A stretch of 64,000 nt of DNA from assembly GCA_051867875.1 (NCBI GenBank), contig JBJDZG010000004.1, forward strand, positions 62,001 to 126,000. The letters run 5' to 3'. This DNA is from RGIG4608 sp051867875 (GTDB lineage Bacteria; Bacillota; Clostridia; Oscillospirales; CAG-272). The notes beneath the pieces are model-generated. The model was not told where the DNA came from and ran no database searches. It saw only the letters and a program-made list of their open reading frames with translations. The position numbers and the translations under genes were made by a program. Positions 17,332 to 26,560 of the stretch are shown here, one piece after another; within the stretch, counting starts at the first letter, position 1; every line of letters begins with the position of its first letter.

Positions 17332-18282
17332 TTACTCCTTCGACTTGACAAGCTTGTTATTGATAAGGGTTACTGCCATTATGATAACGAACATAATGAC
17401 GCCCATCGCGCAAGCGTAGCCGTATGCACCGCCCTTAGAGGAACCGGTGATAAGTCTGTAAATGTAGTAACCGGGAACCATCGTTCCGGACTGCATACTG
17501 TCTATGACCTCGCCCGGTCCGCCGTTTGTGATGGCATACTGCATTGAATAGTTTTGAAGTCCGCCTATAAAGCCCATTACAAGGAAGTATTTGAGCTGTC
17601 CGCTGATAAGAGGAAGGTCTATCTTGAACACCCTGCCCCAAAATGACAAGCCGTCAATTTGCGATGCTTCAATAACGCTCTGGTCAATTCCGTTAAGTCC
17701 CGCAAGATAGATAAGGAACGATGTTCCGCCAACCCAAGGGAAACCGTAAAGAAAGATACTGAGAAATACTACCCACGTATCCTTACTTGCAAACCATTCG
17801 AGCGGCTGTGCTCCGAACCATGAGATTATCGTGTTGGCAAGTCCCGAGGAAGAACCCGAGAAAATAAGCTTCTGCCAAAGAAGAAGTACGATAATTCCGG
17901 GAATCATTGCAGGCAAAACGAACAAAAATCTGTAAGCGGGCATCATCTTGGACCTGAGATTATACATAAGCTCAGCCAAGAAGATAGACGCCGCGTTACC
18001 GAGTATCATACCCACAACCGTGAGGATAACCGCATTGAGAAGAGATTTCCAGAACAGTCTGTCGGTAAATACGTTCTTGTAATTTTCAAAACCGATGAAC
18101 TCGGCTCTTGAGCCTCCGTCCCAGTTGGTAAGGGAGTTTACGAATGCCATGATTGTCGGATACAGACAGAAGATACACAGAAGAATTAACGCAGGCATTA
18201 TGAAAAGCAAACCCTGATATCCTCTATGCTTACGAAGGAAGCCTTTCAGCTTTGCTGTCTTTGACGTATCTCTATTTGACAT
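17332..18282 (-). CDS. Carbohydrate ABC transporter permease (MalF/UgpA-like)
   Basis: Second membrane subunit of the same importer, 316 residues, with multiple membrane segments and the loop motif EASQIDGLSFWGRVF followed by the LPLI segment. The NGGPG motif near the C-terminus is typical of UgpA/LacF-type permeases. It begins 3 bases after the binding-protein gene, whose end supplies its ribosome binding site (AGGAAGG). Confidence 0.92.
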   Translation of the reverse strand: MSNRDTSKTAKLKGFLRKHRGYQGLLFIMPALILLCIFCLYPTIMAFVNSLTNWDGGSRAEFIGFENYKNVFTDRLFWKSLLNAVILTVVGMILGNAASIFLAELMYNLRSKMMPAYRFLFVLPAMIPGIIVLLLWQKLIFSGSSSGLANTIISWFGAQPLEWFASKDTWVVFLSIFLYGFPWVGGTSFLIYLAGLNGIDQSVIEASQIDGLSFWGRVFKIDLPLISGQLKYFLVMGFIGGLQNYSMQYAITNGGPGEVIDSMQSGTMVPGYYIYRLITGSSKGGAYGYACAMGVIMFVIIMAVTLINNKLVKSKE

Positions 18283-18285
18283 TGT

Positions 18286-19941
18286 TTATTTTCCTTCCTG
18301 ATTAGAGGTTCCGTATGCGGGCCAAGATTTATTGTCCCACTTGTTTGTGTTATAGAGTGTATTTACTGCGTTGATAAAGGAATTTTTAAGTATCGGAAGC
18401 TTGGCTTCGATAGCGGACATATCGAGTCCGATGGCATCCTGTCTGAAAAGATAGAACGCATCGTAGTAGTCCTTGTTCATCGTACCGCCGGCTGTTGCAC
18501 ATGACCATGCAACGGTGTTTCCGCTTTCAACGTCATTTTTGTATGTTTCGGCAAGTGATTTGAAGTATTCGTTTGTCGTGTTTCCGGAAAGAGGAACTGC
18601 AAATCCGAGGTCGTTTACCATCTTGTCGTTGTTCTCGAAGCAGCTGAGATACATAAGAATATCGATACAAGCGTCAACACATTTTGTATTGCCGGATTTA
18701 CTGTCTTTATTCATAGCGGAGTTGGTAATAGCCCAGCCTGTTGAGTAGCCGGAGAAGCCTCTGCGAACGTATTTGTCAACGTTGAATGTTGTGTAATAGG
18801 GATTAGCTTCTTCGCCTTCGGGCTGCTGTGTAAGCACGGGATAAGGCATAACGCCTATCTCAAATGCGCCGTCAACCGTGTCAACAATCTCACGAATGCT
18901 TCCGCCTACGACTTCAAGCATAGCAAGATTTCCTACGAGGAACTGCTGTTCAGCGTAGTAGGAGCTGTAATTCGTGGGGTAATACTTAGTCATCTGTTTT
19001 ATAAGACGGAAAAGCTCAACGTACTTTTCATCTTCGGGAGAGAAGCGTCTGTCGCCTGTTTCAGGGTCCTTCTGCATATATGCTCTTGCATATTCTTCGG
19101 CGTCCACACGTCCGTCAACAGTGATGACGTCCATATATTCAAGCTCGCTCGCCCAAAGAGTGGATTCAAGATAGCTGTCGTACCAGGGATACATATGGAA
19201 ATAGGGGCAGATATAATTTGAGTCGTTGCTCGGGTCGCCTCTGTTTACAGTCTGTGCGTAAGCATTGAGCTTATCCTGCGCTTCCATAAAGTCTTTGTAG
19301 GTTACGGGTGTCTCAGTGATACCTGCTGCCTCAAAAAGTGTCTTATTGTAAATGATACCGATGGGGTTCTGCTCCATCTCAACCGTGTATTTCTCACCGT
19401 TGGGAGCGAAGGTGCTTGCGTAAGAAGCGCTGTCGTAAATGTCCTTCCACATTACGCTTCCCGCCTCGCCTGCCTTGGAATACTTGTTGGGAGTTTCCAT
19501 AGCGGAGGAGATATCATAGAACCAGCCTTTGCTCTGGTCCTCGGCAATGGTCGTTCCGAGATAATAAAGAATTTCCGGAGCGGAGCCGTTGGAGAGCATG
19601 GGAGCCATGGTTTCTCTGTCCATATTAATAGAGTTATCAGCCACTACAAAGTAATAACCGTACTTCTCTGCGTTTGCTTCGTTCCAAGCCTTAACCAGAG
19701 TTTCAAGTGTGTTGTAGGGATAAGGATTAAGGAATTTGTCATATTCCAAAGAGGACGTCGTGTTGTACTGTGCATTCTGACCGCCCGCGTCAATAGTTAG
19801 TTTTATGAGGTCCTTGTACTTATCTTCTTCGCTCGGTCCGTCAGGTCCGTCGGGAACGCAAGAGAACAAGCAGGAAGCAATCATTGAAATGCAGACCGCA
19901 AGCATAGCAATTCTTGCAATTTTTTTGATAGATTTTTTCAT
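18286..19941 (-). CDS. ABC transporter extracellular sugar-binding lipoprotein
   Basis: Captures the substrate outside the membrane and delivers it to the two permeases that follow. The 551-residue protein has a lipoprotein signal (candidate lipobox cysteines at IASC and LFSC), a solute-binding fold opening, and segments typical of family 1 binding proteins (NPIGIIYNKTLFEAAGI, MLEVVGGSIREI). It is larger than a simple maltose-binding protein, which may mean an oligosaccharide ligand. AGGAGGAG precedes the ATG. As first gene of the operon it sits behind the promoter at 20017-20045 and an inverted repeat that may be the operator. Confidence 0.9.
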   Translation of the reverse strand: MKKSIKKIARIAMLAVCISMIASCLFSCVPDGPDGPSEEDKYKDLIKLTIDAGGQNAQYNTTSSLEYDKFLNPYPYNTLETLVKAWNEANAEKYGYYFVVADNSINMDRETMAPMLSNGSAPEILYYLGTTIAEDQSKGWFYDISSAMETPNKYSKAGEAGSVMWKDIYDSASYASTFAPNGEKYTVEMEQNPIGIIYNKTLFEAAGITETPVTYKDFMEAQDKLNAYAQTVNRGDPSNDSNYICPYFHMYPWYDSYLESTLWASELEYMDVITVDGRVDAEEYARAYMQKDPETGDRRFSPEDEKYVELFRLIKQMTKYYPTNYSSYYAEQQFLVGNLAMLEVVGGSIREIVDTVDGAFEIGVMPYPVLTQQPEGEEANPYYTTFNVDKYVRRGFSGYSTGWAITNSAMNKDSKSGNTKCVDACIDILMYLSCFENNDKMVNDLGFAVPLSGNTTNEYFKSLAETYKNDVESGNTVAWSCATAGGTMNKDYYDAFYLFRQDAIGLDMSAIEAKLPILKNSFINAVNTLYNTNKWDNKSWPAYGTSNQEGK

Positions 19942-19967
19942 CGTTAATTCTCCTCCTGAGTATTTTT

Positions 19968-20003
19968 GTTATACTTTCATAACATTATGCGTTTAAGTAT
20001 AAC
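19968..20003. promoter_or_regulatory. Candidate operator: spaced inverted repeat before the sugar operon
   Basis: GTTATACTT (19968-19976) and its exact complement AAGTATAAC (19995-20003) are separated by 18 bases. A smaller GTTAT/ATAAC pair (19968-19983) is nested on the left. The element lies between the operon promoter and the binding-protein start, where a repressor such as the divergent GntR/LacI-type regulator would bind. Binding is inferred. Confidence 0.5.
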
Positions 20004-20016
20004 ATTTATCAAATAA

Positions 20017-20045
20017 ATACTACCACAGTTTCGAATGAAAGTCAA
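20017..20045 (-). promoter_or_regulatory. Promoter of the sugar-uptake operon
   Basis: On the minus strand, TTGACT (20040-20045) and TAGTAT (20017-20022) are 17 bases apart. The remainder of the AT-rich spacer up to 20297 holds a direct repeat TTAACAAAgcg/TTAACAAAccg near 20174-20195 but no gene. Confidence 0.65.
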
Positions 20046-20297
20046 CATATTTTTGTGTACTATATATAAAATTATGAAAATTTCGTGTAAAATTAACAAC
20101 AAAACCTCACAACTTTTAGCCATTGTGCAAAGAATAATGTTTTATAACAATAACATAAATTCATCACAATAATTAACAAAGCGTTAACAAACCGTTTTTG
20201 ACCCTTTATTTACTCAAAATAAAGCCTATTTACCCCGAACAGATAACGGTACTACTTCAATAATATGTAAGTTAATCCAAAATTTTCCGATTATCAC

Positions 20298-20326
20298 TTG
20301 ACAAAATTCGAATAATGGTATATAAT
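20298..20326 (+). promoter_or_regulatory. Consensus sigma-A promoter of the regulator gene
   Basis: TTGACA (20298-20303), a 17-base spacer and TATAAT (20321-20326): both hexamers match the consensus exactly. Transcription should start near 20333, giving a leader of about 25 nt. Confidence 0.88.
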
Positions 20327-20358
20327 TCAAACAAAACAATACATTAAGGCAGTCTGAA

Positions 20359-21513
20359 ATGCAAAGAGAAACATTTTTATACAAAAAAGTAACTGAATAT
20401 TTGTCAAAGCTCATCATTGAACACTACGGCGAGGAGGACTATAAGCTTCCCACGGAAGCGCAGGCAGAGCGCGACGTCGGTGTGAGCCGAATCACCGTGC
20501 GTAAGGCATACGCGATACTTGAATCTCACAGGCTCATCATACGCGCAAAACGCGGAGGTACCAGAATAAACAACGCACTCCCCCGCGAGACAGTTATCTC
20601 CATACTCCAATCCAACAACTATATGCCGAAGCCCACCCCGCAGAACAACAAAACAGTTGCGGTCATTATCCCCAAAATGATTGGCGGAGACCACGTAACG
20701 AGCATTCTCTCGGCGATAATCGACAACCACAAAAACGAGACGATAATAATTGACAGTTCCTCAATGTCGCTCGAAAAGGAGCAGGAGCTTATCGACAAAT
20801 ATATCGCCATGAACGTTGACGGAATAATTCTCTATCCCGTCGATAACGAGATATACAATTCCACTATTCTTCAACTTTCGACCGCAAAGTTTCCGCTTAT
20901 ACTCGTTGACCGTCTTCTGCCGGGACTTTCCCTGCCCTACGTATCCGCAGACCACGAAAACATGGTCAGGCTCGCGGCAAATCATCTGCTCGAAGCAGGT
21001 CATAAATACATTCTGTATTTTAATGCGAATATAAAAACCAACTCCTCTCTTACAGCGCGAAAAGAGAGTTTTATAAATACGCTTTACAGCGCACACAATT
21101 ACAGACCGTATTTTTATTCATTTGAAGGTGATGCTGACCCGACTTCGCTCTCATTCTGCAATGAATTCCGCGAATTTCTCGACTTGAATACGAAAATAAG
21201 CGCCATTATTGCCGCAGACTATTCAAGCGGACGCCATTTATCAAAAATGCTGAGCACTCTCGGCGCTCCTTATGAACACCGTTTTGAAGTAGTATACCTT
21301 GACTTCAGCCCGATGCAGTTTGAAACCGTAACCCCGGATAAATATCCTACCTACGTAATGCAGGACAGTTACAGAATAGGCGCCGATGCCATAAAGCTTA
21401 TGCAGAGCGCGCTTAGCGGAAAAGATATATCAAATACGAAGATAATCGTACCCGTAAGTATCGTGTCCGCCAACAATAACACACAGGGTTCACGCATCGC
21501 GCCTACGCTTTAA
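20359..21513 (+). CDS. GntR-type HTH / LacI-type sensor transcriptional regulator (AraR-like)
   Basis: A 384-residue regulator with an N-terminal GntR winged helix-turn-helix (about residues 5-75, KLPTEAQAERDVGVSRITVR) joined to a LacI-like periplasmic-binding-protein sensor domain (from about residue 95: KTVAVIIPKMIGGDH, VDGIILYP, FPLILVDR, AANHLLEAGH). This is the AraR architecture; such proteins usually repress sugar operons and release DNA on binding a sugar. It is transcribed divergently from the sugar-uptake operon, so it is the likely local regulator. The effector is unknown. Confidence 0.88.
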   Translation: MQRETFLYKKVTEYLSKLIIEHYGEEDYKLPTEAQAERDVGVSRITVRKAYAILESHRLIIRAKRGGTRINNALPRETVISILQSNNYMPKPTPQNNKTVAVIIPKMIGGDHVTSILSAIIDNHKNETIIIDSSSMSLEKEQELIDKYIAMNVDGIILYPVDNEIYNSTILQLSTAKFPLILVDRLLPGLSLPYVSADHENMVRLAANHLLEAGHKYILYFNANIKTNSSLTARKESFINTLYSAHNYRPYFYSFEGDADPTSLSFCNEFREFLDLNTKISAIIAADYSSGRHLSKMLSTLGAPYEHRFEVVYLDFSPMQFETVTPDKYPTYVMQDSYRIGADAIKLMQSALSGKDISNTKIIVPVSIVSANNNTQGSRIAPTL

Positions 21514-21534
21514 CCGTCAAAAAAACAATACAAA

Positions 21535-21556
21535 AATGCACGCTTCGGCGTGCATT
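21535..21556. terminator. UUCG hairpin after the regulator gene
   Basis: AATGCACGC-TTCG-GCGTGCATT, a 9-bp stem with a stable UUCG loop, lies 22 bases after the regulator stop. It is preceded by five As, so the U-run is on the minus strand; on the plus strand it is followed by CAAACC. An identical copy recurs at 21796-21817. Confidence 0.65.
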
Positions 21557-21639
21557 CAAACCGCTGATAAAGCCGTGCTACCGCAAGCAAATTTTTATCG
21601 AATTAGTATGGCATTATCTTTTTAATATACCCAAGAAAA

Positions 21640-21791
21640 CGGCACAAGGGCATCATCGAGAGCCCTTGTGCCGACTTGCTTTTTCCGTTCTCGTTCTCTG
21701 CCTTACTGTTGTAAGGCGACGAAAACGAGAACGAAAAATATCACTGCCTTTCTCGGCGGTCCCTCAGTTTGCCGACAAAGTCAGCAAACTG
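21640..21791. repeat. Cluster of three perfect or near-perfect hairpins in noncoding spacer
   Basis: Three consecutive inverted repeats: CGGCACAAGGGC/GCCCTTGTGCCG (21640-21651, 21662-21673); CGTTCTCGTT/AACGAGAACG (21686-21695, 21724-21733) enclosing GCCTTAC/GTAAGGC; and CAGTTTGC/GCAAACTG (21765-21772, 21784-21791) extended inward by GAC/GTC. Together with the two UUCG hairpins they fill most of the 375-base gap between the regulator and the glycosyltransferase. This could be a structured RNA, a small mobile-type repeat or decayed terminators; I do not recognise the family. Confidence 0.6.
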
Positions 21792-21795
21792 CAAA

Positions 21796-21822
21796 AATGC
21801 ACGCTTCGGCGTGCATTTTTTG
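21796..21822 (+). terminator. Second UUCG hairpin with U-run
   Basis: The same 22-base hairpin as at 21535-21556, here followed on the plus strand by TTTTT, a proper intrinsic terminator. It lies about 70 bases before the glycosyltransferase start. Confidence 0.7.
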
Positions 21823-21888
21823 TATTTCCGCATTTTTTGGAGCAAATAATAATCACGATAACTTTTTGACAAAAGGCGGTGCGGGATA

Positions 21889-23022
21889 ATGATAAAGATA
21901 TTCCATTTTATAACGGATACAAATATCGGCGGTGCGGGGCGCCTGCTCTGCAATCAGATAAAAAATATGGGTGGAAGCGATTTTGATATCACGGTGGTTT
22001 TACCGCGCGGAAGCAGGCTTATTGAACCTCTTTCCTCACTCCCCTGCAAGCTGATTGAAGTAAATAACGGGGCTGACCGCTCGTTTTCCGCAAAGAGTTT
22101 TTTCGAGGACATCGAGATACTCAAAGAACACCGTCCCGATATTGTTCACTCCCACGCATCGCTCTCGTCGCGTCTTGCATCGGCAGCACTCGGAATACCG
22201 ACGAGGATTCATACGCGCCACTGCGTTTTCCCGCTTTCAAAAATTATGAAAAATCCCGTCAGCCGTGCCGTCGTCGGCACAGCTAACAATCTATGCTCCA
22301 CCGCCATGCTTGCAGTCGCGGACAGTGCAAAACAAAACTTGGTGGATATGGGATGCAGTGAGAAAAAGATAACTACGATAATAAATGGGGTTGAGCCCTT
22401 GCGCGCGGTCAGCAAAGCCGAAAAGTCGGATTTGAAAGCAAAGCTCGGTCTGTCCGACGGCGATTTCGTCATAAGCATTTTCGCACGGCTTGAAGCTTGT
22501 AAGGGACACAAAACTTTTCTTGAAGGTGCCAAAGTTTGCCGCAGATATTATCCGAATTTCCGCTTTTTGATAGTGGGCGACGGCTCGGAAGCAGACGTTC
22601 TCAAAATCTACGCAAAAGAGCTTGGAATTGACAGCGCCGTGCACTTTACGGGATTTGCCGAGGACGTAGCGCCTCTTTATTCAATCACGGATATCAACGT
22701 CAACTGCTCGTGCGGTACGGAAACCTCCTCGCTTGCGCTCAGCGAAGGAATGAGTCTCGGTATTCCCGCAGTCGCAAGCGATTACGGGGGCAATCCGCAC
22801 ATGGTTAAAAATTGCGAAAACGGTCTGCTTTTCCCCGTCAAAAACGCGGAAGCACTTGCAATGGCACTAATTCGCCTATACCGCGACAAAGAGCTCTATT
22901 CTGCCTGCTCGCGGGGTGCGCTCGAGCGGTACGAAAACGAATTTACAGCCCGCAAAATGAGTGAAAAAATGATGGATTTTTACAGACGTGAGTACGAGAA
23001 AAGTCAAAGACGAAAAAAATAA
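21889..23022 (+). CDS. Family 4 glycosyltransferase (GT-B fold)
   Basis: Transfers a sugar from a nucleotide-sugar donor to an unknown acceptor, probably at the inner face of the membrane. The 377-residue protein has the N-terminal GT4 segment with a glycine-rich loop (TNIGGAGR), the HSHASLSSR region, the FARLEACKGH and LIVGDGSE motifs and the retaining-GT4 EX7E-like signature (ETSSLALSEGMSLGIPAVAS). It stands alone between a hairpin-rich spacer and a terminator, so no pathway can be assigned. The ribosome binding site (AAAGGCGGTG) is weak. Confidence 0.88.
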   Translation: MIKIFHFITDTNIGGAGRLLCNQIKNMGGSDFDITVVLPRGSRLIEPLSSLPCKLIEVNNGADRSFSAKSFFEDIEILKEHRPDIVHSHASLSSRLASAALGIPTRIHTRHCVFPLSKIMKNPVSRAVVGTANNLCSTAMLAVADSAKQNLVDMGCSEKKITTIINGVEPLRAVSKAEKSDLKAKLGLSDGDFVISIFARLEACKGHKTFLEGAKVCRRYYPNFRFLIVGDGSEADVLKIYAKELGIDSAVHFTGFAEDVAPLYSITDINVNCSCGTETSSLALSEGMSLGIPAVASDYGGNPHMVKNCENGLLFPVKNAEALAMALIRLYRDKELYSACSRGALERYENEFTARKMSEKMMDFYRREYEKSQRRKK

Positions 23023-23024
23023 TC

Positions 23025-23058
23025 AAGGTGTTGCATATTACTTTGCAACACCTTTTAA
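23025..23058. terminator. Bidirectional terminator between GT4 and dnaE
   Basis: AAGGTGTTGCA and TGCAACACCTT (23025-23035, 23044-23054) form an 11-bp stem with U-rich sequence on both sides. It ends the plus-strand GT4 transcript and the minus-strand dnaE operon. Confidence 0.85.
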
Positions 23059-26000
23059 TTATTTCAGAACTACATTATCCCTGCCGAGTATGGAAACAAG
23101 CTCCGCTACGGTATATTCCGTCGCGTCTAAGCCGAGTCCCGAGGGCTTGTACTCCTTCCTTGAGCTGTCGTAGAAGATGACGGGCACCTCTCCCTCGAAT
23201 ATCTCAACGATATTCTTCGCCTTGGCAAATCCCTCGCTCTCAAACGATTCCACTCTCAAATAGAGCTTTGACGCGCCCTTTATCACTCCGCCAAAGCTCT
23301 TGGCGGTATTTTGTGCTGTGCCAGACGCACGCGCAGAACTCTCTTTCGGATTAAATTCGCCGTTCTTTTCAAGAGCGGTAAGCGAGGAAACGATGAATTT
23401 CATATTTTCGTCGTCGCGCACCTGAATCGAACCGCAGACCGCGAGCGCCGCGTCCTCTCTTATAAGATAGGACACCTTGGCATAAGTCTTTGCAAATGCT
23501 ATGCACTCTATTTCTCCGTATCTGTCACCAAGCGTGAAAAACGCCATTTTGTCGCCGTTTCGGGTGGTCTTTACGGTAAGCGCAGATACCGTTCCGACGA
23601 TATTTATGAGCTTGCGCTCGTCGCTCTGCTCCTCGGGATTAAGGCTGACAATTTCCTCGTGCTTTATACTCTCGATATGCTCCGAGAAGGAGTCGAGCGG
23701 GTGTCCCGAAAAATAGAGTCCCGTCGCTTCCTTTTCCTGCGCGAGTTTTTGGGTAAGGGTAAGCTCTTCAATATCGGGATATTCAAAACCGAGCCCTGCA
23801 CCGAGCCCCTCTGACATCGAGAAGAAGTCGAGCTGACCTGCTATGTTACTTCCCTTCTTGCTCGTCGCTCCGTCTATAAGCTTTTCGTAGCTTGCGAGAA
23901 GCTGGCTCCTCTTTTTGCCGAGTCTGTCAAGCGCCCCCGCTTTTATAAGCGATTCAACCTGACGCTTGTTCATCTCGTAATCGCTCATTCTGTCAACGAA
24001 GTCGTCAAACGACGAAAACGGACGCCTTTTTCTCTCCCTTATTGCATTTGCGACGAAATTCTGACCGACGTTCTTTATCGCCAAAAGTCCGAAGCGGATA
24101 TTGTTCTCACTGACGTGGAAATACATTTCGCTCTTGTTTATATCGGGCGGAAGAACACCGATACCGAGCTTTGCACAATCGGAGATATACTCCGCAATTT
24201 TGGGCATATTTCCGAGAACGGAAGTCAACAGTGCGGAAAAATATTCCTTTGGATAATGAGCTTTAAGATACGCCGTTCTGTAAGATATCACGCTGTAAGC
24301 GCACGCGTGGCTCTTGTTGAATGCATAGCTTGCAAAGCTCGACATATCGTCAAAGAGCTTCTCCGCCTTGTCCGCATCAACGCCTCGCTCGACCGCACCC
24401 GAGATAAAACCGACTCGCTCCGCTTGGAGCACGGAGTGTTTTTTCTTTGACATGGCACGTCGCACGATATCCGCGTGTCCGTAGGTGTAGCCCGCAACGT
24501 TGCGGAAAATACTCATTACCTGCTCCTGATACACCACGACTCCCGAGGTGGATTCGAGTATATCTCTTAGCATTGGCAGTGGATATTCTATTTTTTGCGG
24601 GTCCTCACGGCATTCAAGATAGTGAGGAATGGAGTCCATAGGGCCCGGTCGGTATAGCGATATCGCTATAATGATATCCTCTAAATTCTTGGGCTTTAAT
24701 TGCGTTAAAAACTGTCTCATTCCGCCCGATTCGAGCTGAAATACTCCCTCGGTCATGCCCGAGCCTATAAGGTCGTAGGTCGGCATATCGTCAAGGGGTA
24801 TCTTCTCGATATCAAAATCGGGCAGACTCTCCTTTATCTGAATAACGGCGTCGTTTATTATCGTAAGGTAACGAAGTGCCAAAAAGTCGAATTTGAGAAG
24901 CCCCAGCCCCGCGACTGCGTCCATATCGTACTGCGTGATGGTCATTCCGTTGCTGACGGCAAGCGGAAGATATTCGCAGAGCGGCTTGTCCGTAATTACG
25001 ATGCCCGCGGCGTGAATTGACACGTTTCTCGGCATACCCTCAAGCGCCATGGCGGTGTCAATGAGCGTCCTATTCTGCTCGCTTGCATTATAAACCGCTT
25101 CAAAATCCGCATCCTGCAAAGCTTCTTCGAGCGTTATTCCGAGCACACGCGGAATTTTAGTTGCCACCGCGTCAACGTCGGAATAACTCATTCCCGTAGC
25201 GCGCCCCGTGTCCCTTATTGCCGCCTTGGCGGCAAGAGTTCCGAAGGTCGCTATCTGCGAAACGTGGTCGCTTCCGTATTTCTCTTTTACGTACTCGATT
25301 ATCTCGTCCCTGCGGTTGTAGCAGAAGTCCATATCGATATCGGGCATACTGACTCGCTCGGGATTGAGGAATCTCTCGAAAAGAAGGTCGAAAACTATTG
25401 GGTCAACGTCGGTTATTCTGAGCAGATATGCCACAAGGCTTCCCGCTCCCGAGCCTCTTCCCGGCCCTACGGGGATATCCTTTGAGCGCGCGAAGGCGAC
25501 GTAATCCCAAACTATCAGAAAGTAGTCGGCGTATCCCATGCTCTCGATAACCGAAAGCTCGTAATCTATTCTGTTTAAGTATTCTTCTCTCGTGTGCTTG
25601 CCGTAGGAAACAGTGCCGTTCCCCTCCCTTTTTTCAAGTCCCGAAAGCACGAGCGAGCGCAGATAGGTCGCGCTGTCTTTTCCGTCGGGGCAAGGATATT
25701 TCGGCAGGATGACCTCTGTGTCGCCCATTTCAAAATTGCACCTGTCGGCAATCTTCACGGTGTTCTCTATTGCCCCCTCGTACTTTGAAAAGAGCAATTT
25801 CATCTCGTTTGAATCCTTGTAATAAAATTCGTCGGTTTCAAAGCCCATGGGTCTGCCGTCGTTTATGCACTTGTTCATCTGTATGCACATAAGTATCGCC
25901 TGCGTATTGGCGTCGCGACGGCGCAGATAGTGGCAGTCATTAGTGGCGACAAGGGGCAGTCCGCACTCCTCTGCGAGCCTTACAAGCTCCGGCAGTATCT

Positions 26001-26550
26001 GCTTTTGTTCCTCGATACCGTGATTTTGTATCTCAATGTAAAAATTGTCCTTGCCGAATATCTCGGCGTATTCAAGCGCGCTCGCCTTTGCCGCGTCGTA
26101 ATCGCCCGCGGTGAGCATTCTCGACACCCTGCCCGCAAGGCATGCGGAGAGGGCTATCAGCCCCTCGCTGTACTGCTTTAAGAGCTCGGTATCAACTCTG
26201 GGCTTTGAATAAAATCCCTCGGTGTACGAGCGCGATACCATTTGAAGAAGGTTTTTATAACCCTTCTCGTTTTTGCAGAGCAGTACGAGATGATAGGGCT
26301 GACCTGCTCCCGCGCTCTTGTCAAAACGCGAGCGGGGCGCTACGTAGACCTCACAGCCCACTATCGCTTTAATCCCCTCTTTTTTACACGCGTCAAGAAA
26401 GGCGGGCACTCCAAAGAGAACGCCGTGGTCGGTGAGCGCAACAGCGGTGTGTCCGCACTCTTTTGCGCGCTTCGGTATATCCTTTATTCTGCACGCACCG
26501 TCAAGCAGGCTGTATTCGCTGTGAAGATGCAGATGAACAAAATCCGACAT
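23059..26550 (-). CDS. dnaE: DNA polymerase III alpha subunit, DnaE type
   Basis: Replicative polymerase subunit, 1163 residues. Order: PHP domain (FVHLHLHSEYSLLDGA), polymerase palm with GPGRGSGAGSL and the catalytic PDIDMDF aspartates, tandem fingers (SYRTAYLKAHYPKEY), helix-hairpin-helix and a C-terminal OB domain (INIVGTVSALTVK, GEIECIAF). No proofreading exonuclease insertion, so it is DnaE rather than PolC. I place the start at 26550 because AAGGAGG lies just upstream; an in-frame ATG 33 bases earlier has no good site. It starts 10 bases after the MurB-WhiA stop, in an operon that begins with a HAD hydrolase. Confidence 0.96.
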   Translation of the reverse strand: MSDFVHLHLHSEYSLLDGACRIKDIPKRAKECGHTAVALTDHGVLFGVPAFLDACKKEGIKAIVGCEVYVAPRSRFDKSAGAGQPYHLVLLCKNEKGYKNLLQMVSRSYTEGFYSKPRVDTELLKQYSEGLIALSACLAGRVSRMLTAGDYDAAKASALEYAEIFGKDNFYIEIQNHGIEEQKQILPELVRLAEECGLPLVATNDCHYLRRRDANTQAILMCIQMNKCINDGRPMGFETDEFYYKDSNEMKLLFSKYEGAIENTVKIADRCNFEMGDTEVILPKYPCPDGKDSATYLRSLVLSGLEKREGNGTVSYGKHTREEYLNRIDYELSVIESMGYADYFLIVWDYVAFARSKDIPVGPGRGSGAGSLVAYLLRITDVDPIVFDLLFERFLNPERVSMPDIDMDFCYNRRDEIIEYVKEKYGSDHVSQIATFGTLAAKAAIRDTGRATGMSYSDVDAVATKIPRVLGITLEEALQDADFEAVYNASEQNRTLIDTAMALEGMPRNVSIHAAGIVITDKPLCEYLPLAVSNGMTITQYDMDAVAGLGLLKFDFLALRYLTIINDAVIQIKESLPDFDIEKIPLDDMPTYDLIGSGMTEGVFQLESGGMRQFLTQLKPKNLEDIIIAISLYRPGPMDSIPHYLECREDPQKIEYPLPMLRDILESTSGVVVYQEQVMSIFRNVAGYTYGHADIVRRAMSKKKHSVLQAERVGFISGAVERGVDADKAEKLFDDMSSFASYAFNKSHACAYSVISYRTAYLKAHYPKEYFSALLTSVLGNMPKIAEYISDCAKLGIGVLPPDINKSEMYFHVSENNIRFGLLAIKNVGQNFVANAIRERKRRPFSSFDDFVDRMSDYEMNKRQVESLIKAGALDRLGKKRSQLLASYEKLIDGATSKKGSNIAGQLDFFSMSEGLGAGLGFEYPDIEELTLTQKLAQEKEATGLYFSGHPLDSFSEHIESIKHEEIVSLNPEEQSDERKLINIVGTVSALTVKTTRNGDKMAFFTLGDRYGEIECIAFAKTYAKVSYLIREDAALAVCGSIQVRDDENMKFIVSSLTALEKNGEFNPKESSARASGTAQNTAKSFGGVIKGASKLYLRVESFESEGFAKAKNIVEIFEGEVPVIFYDSSRKEYKPSGLGLDATEYTVAELVSILGRDNVVLK

Positions 26551-26560
26551 AACGTCCTCC

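Noticed and set aside
21666..21953. Open frames of 67-73 codons in the hairpin-rich spacer
   Set aside because: They run through inverted repeats, lack ribosome binding sites, and resemble no protein; the sequence looks noncoding.
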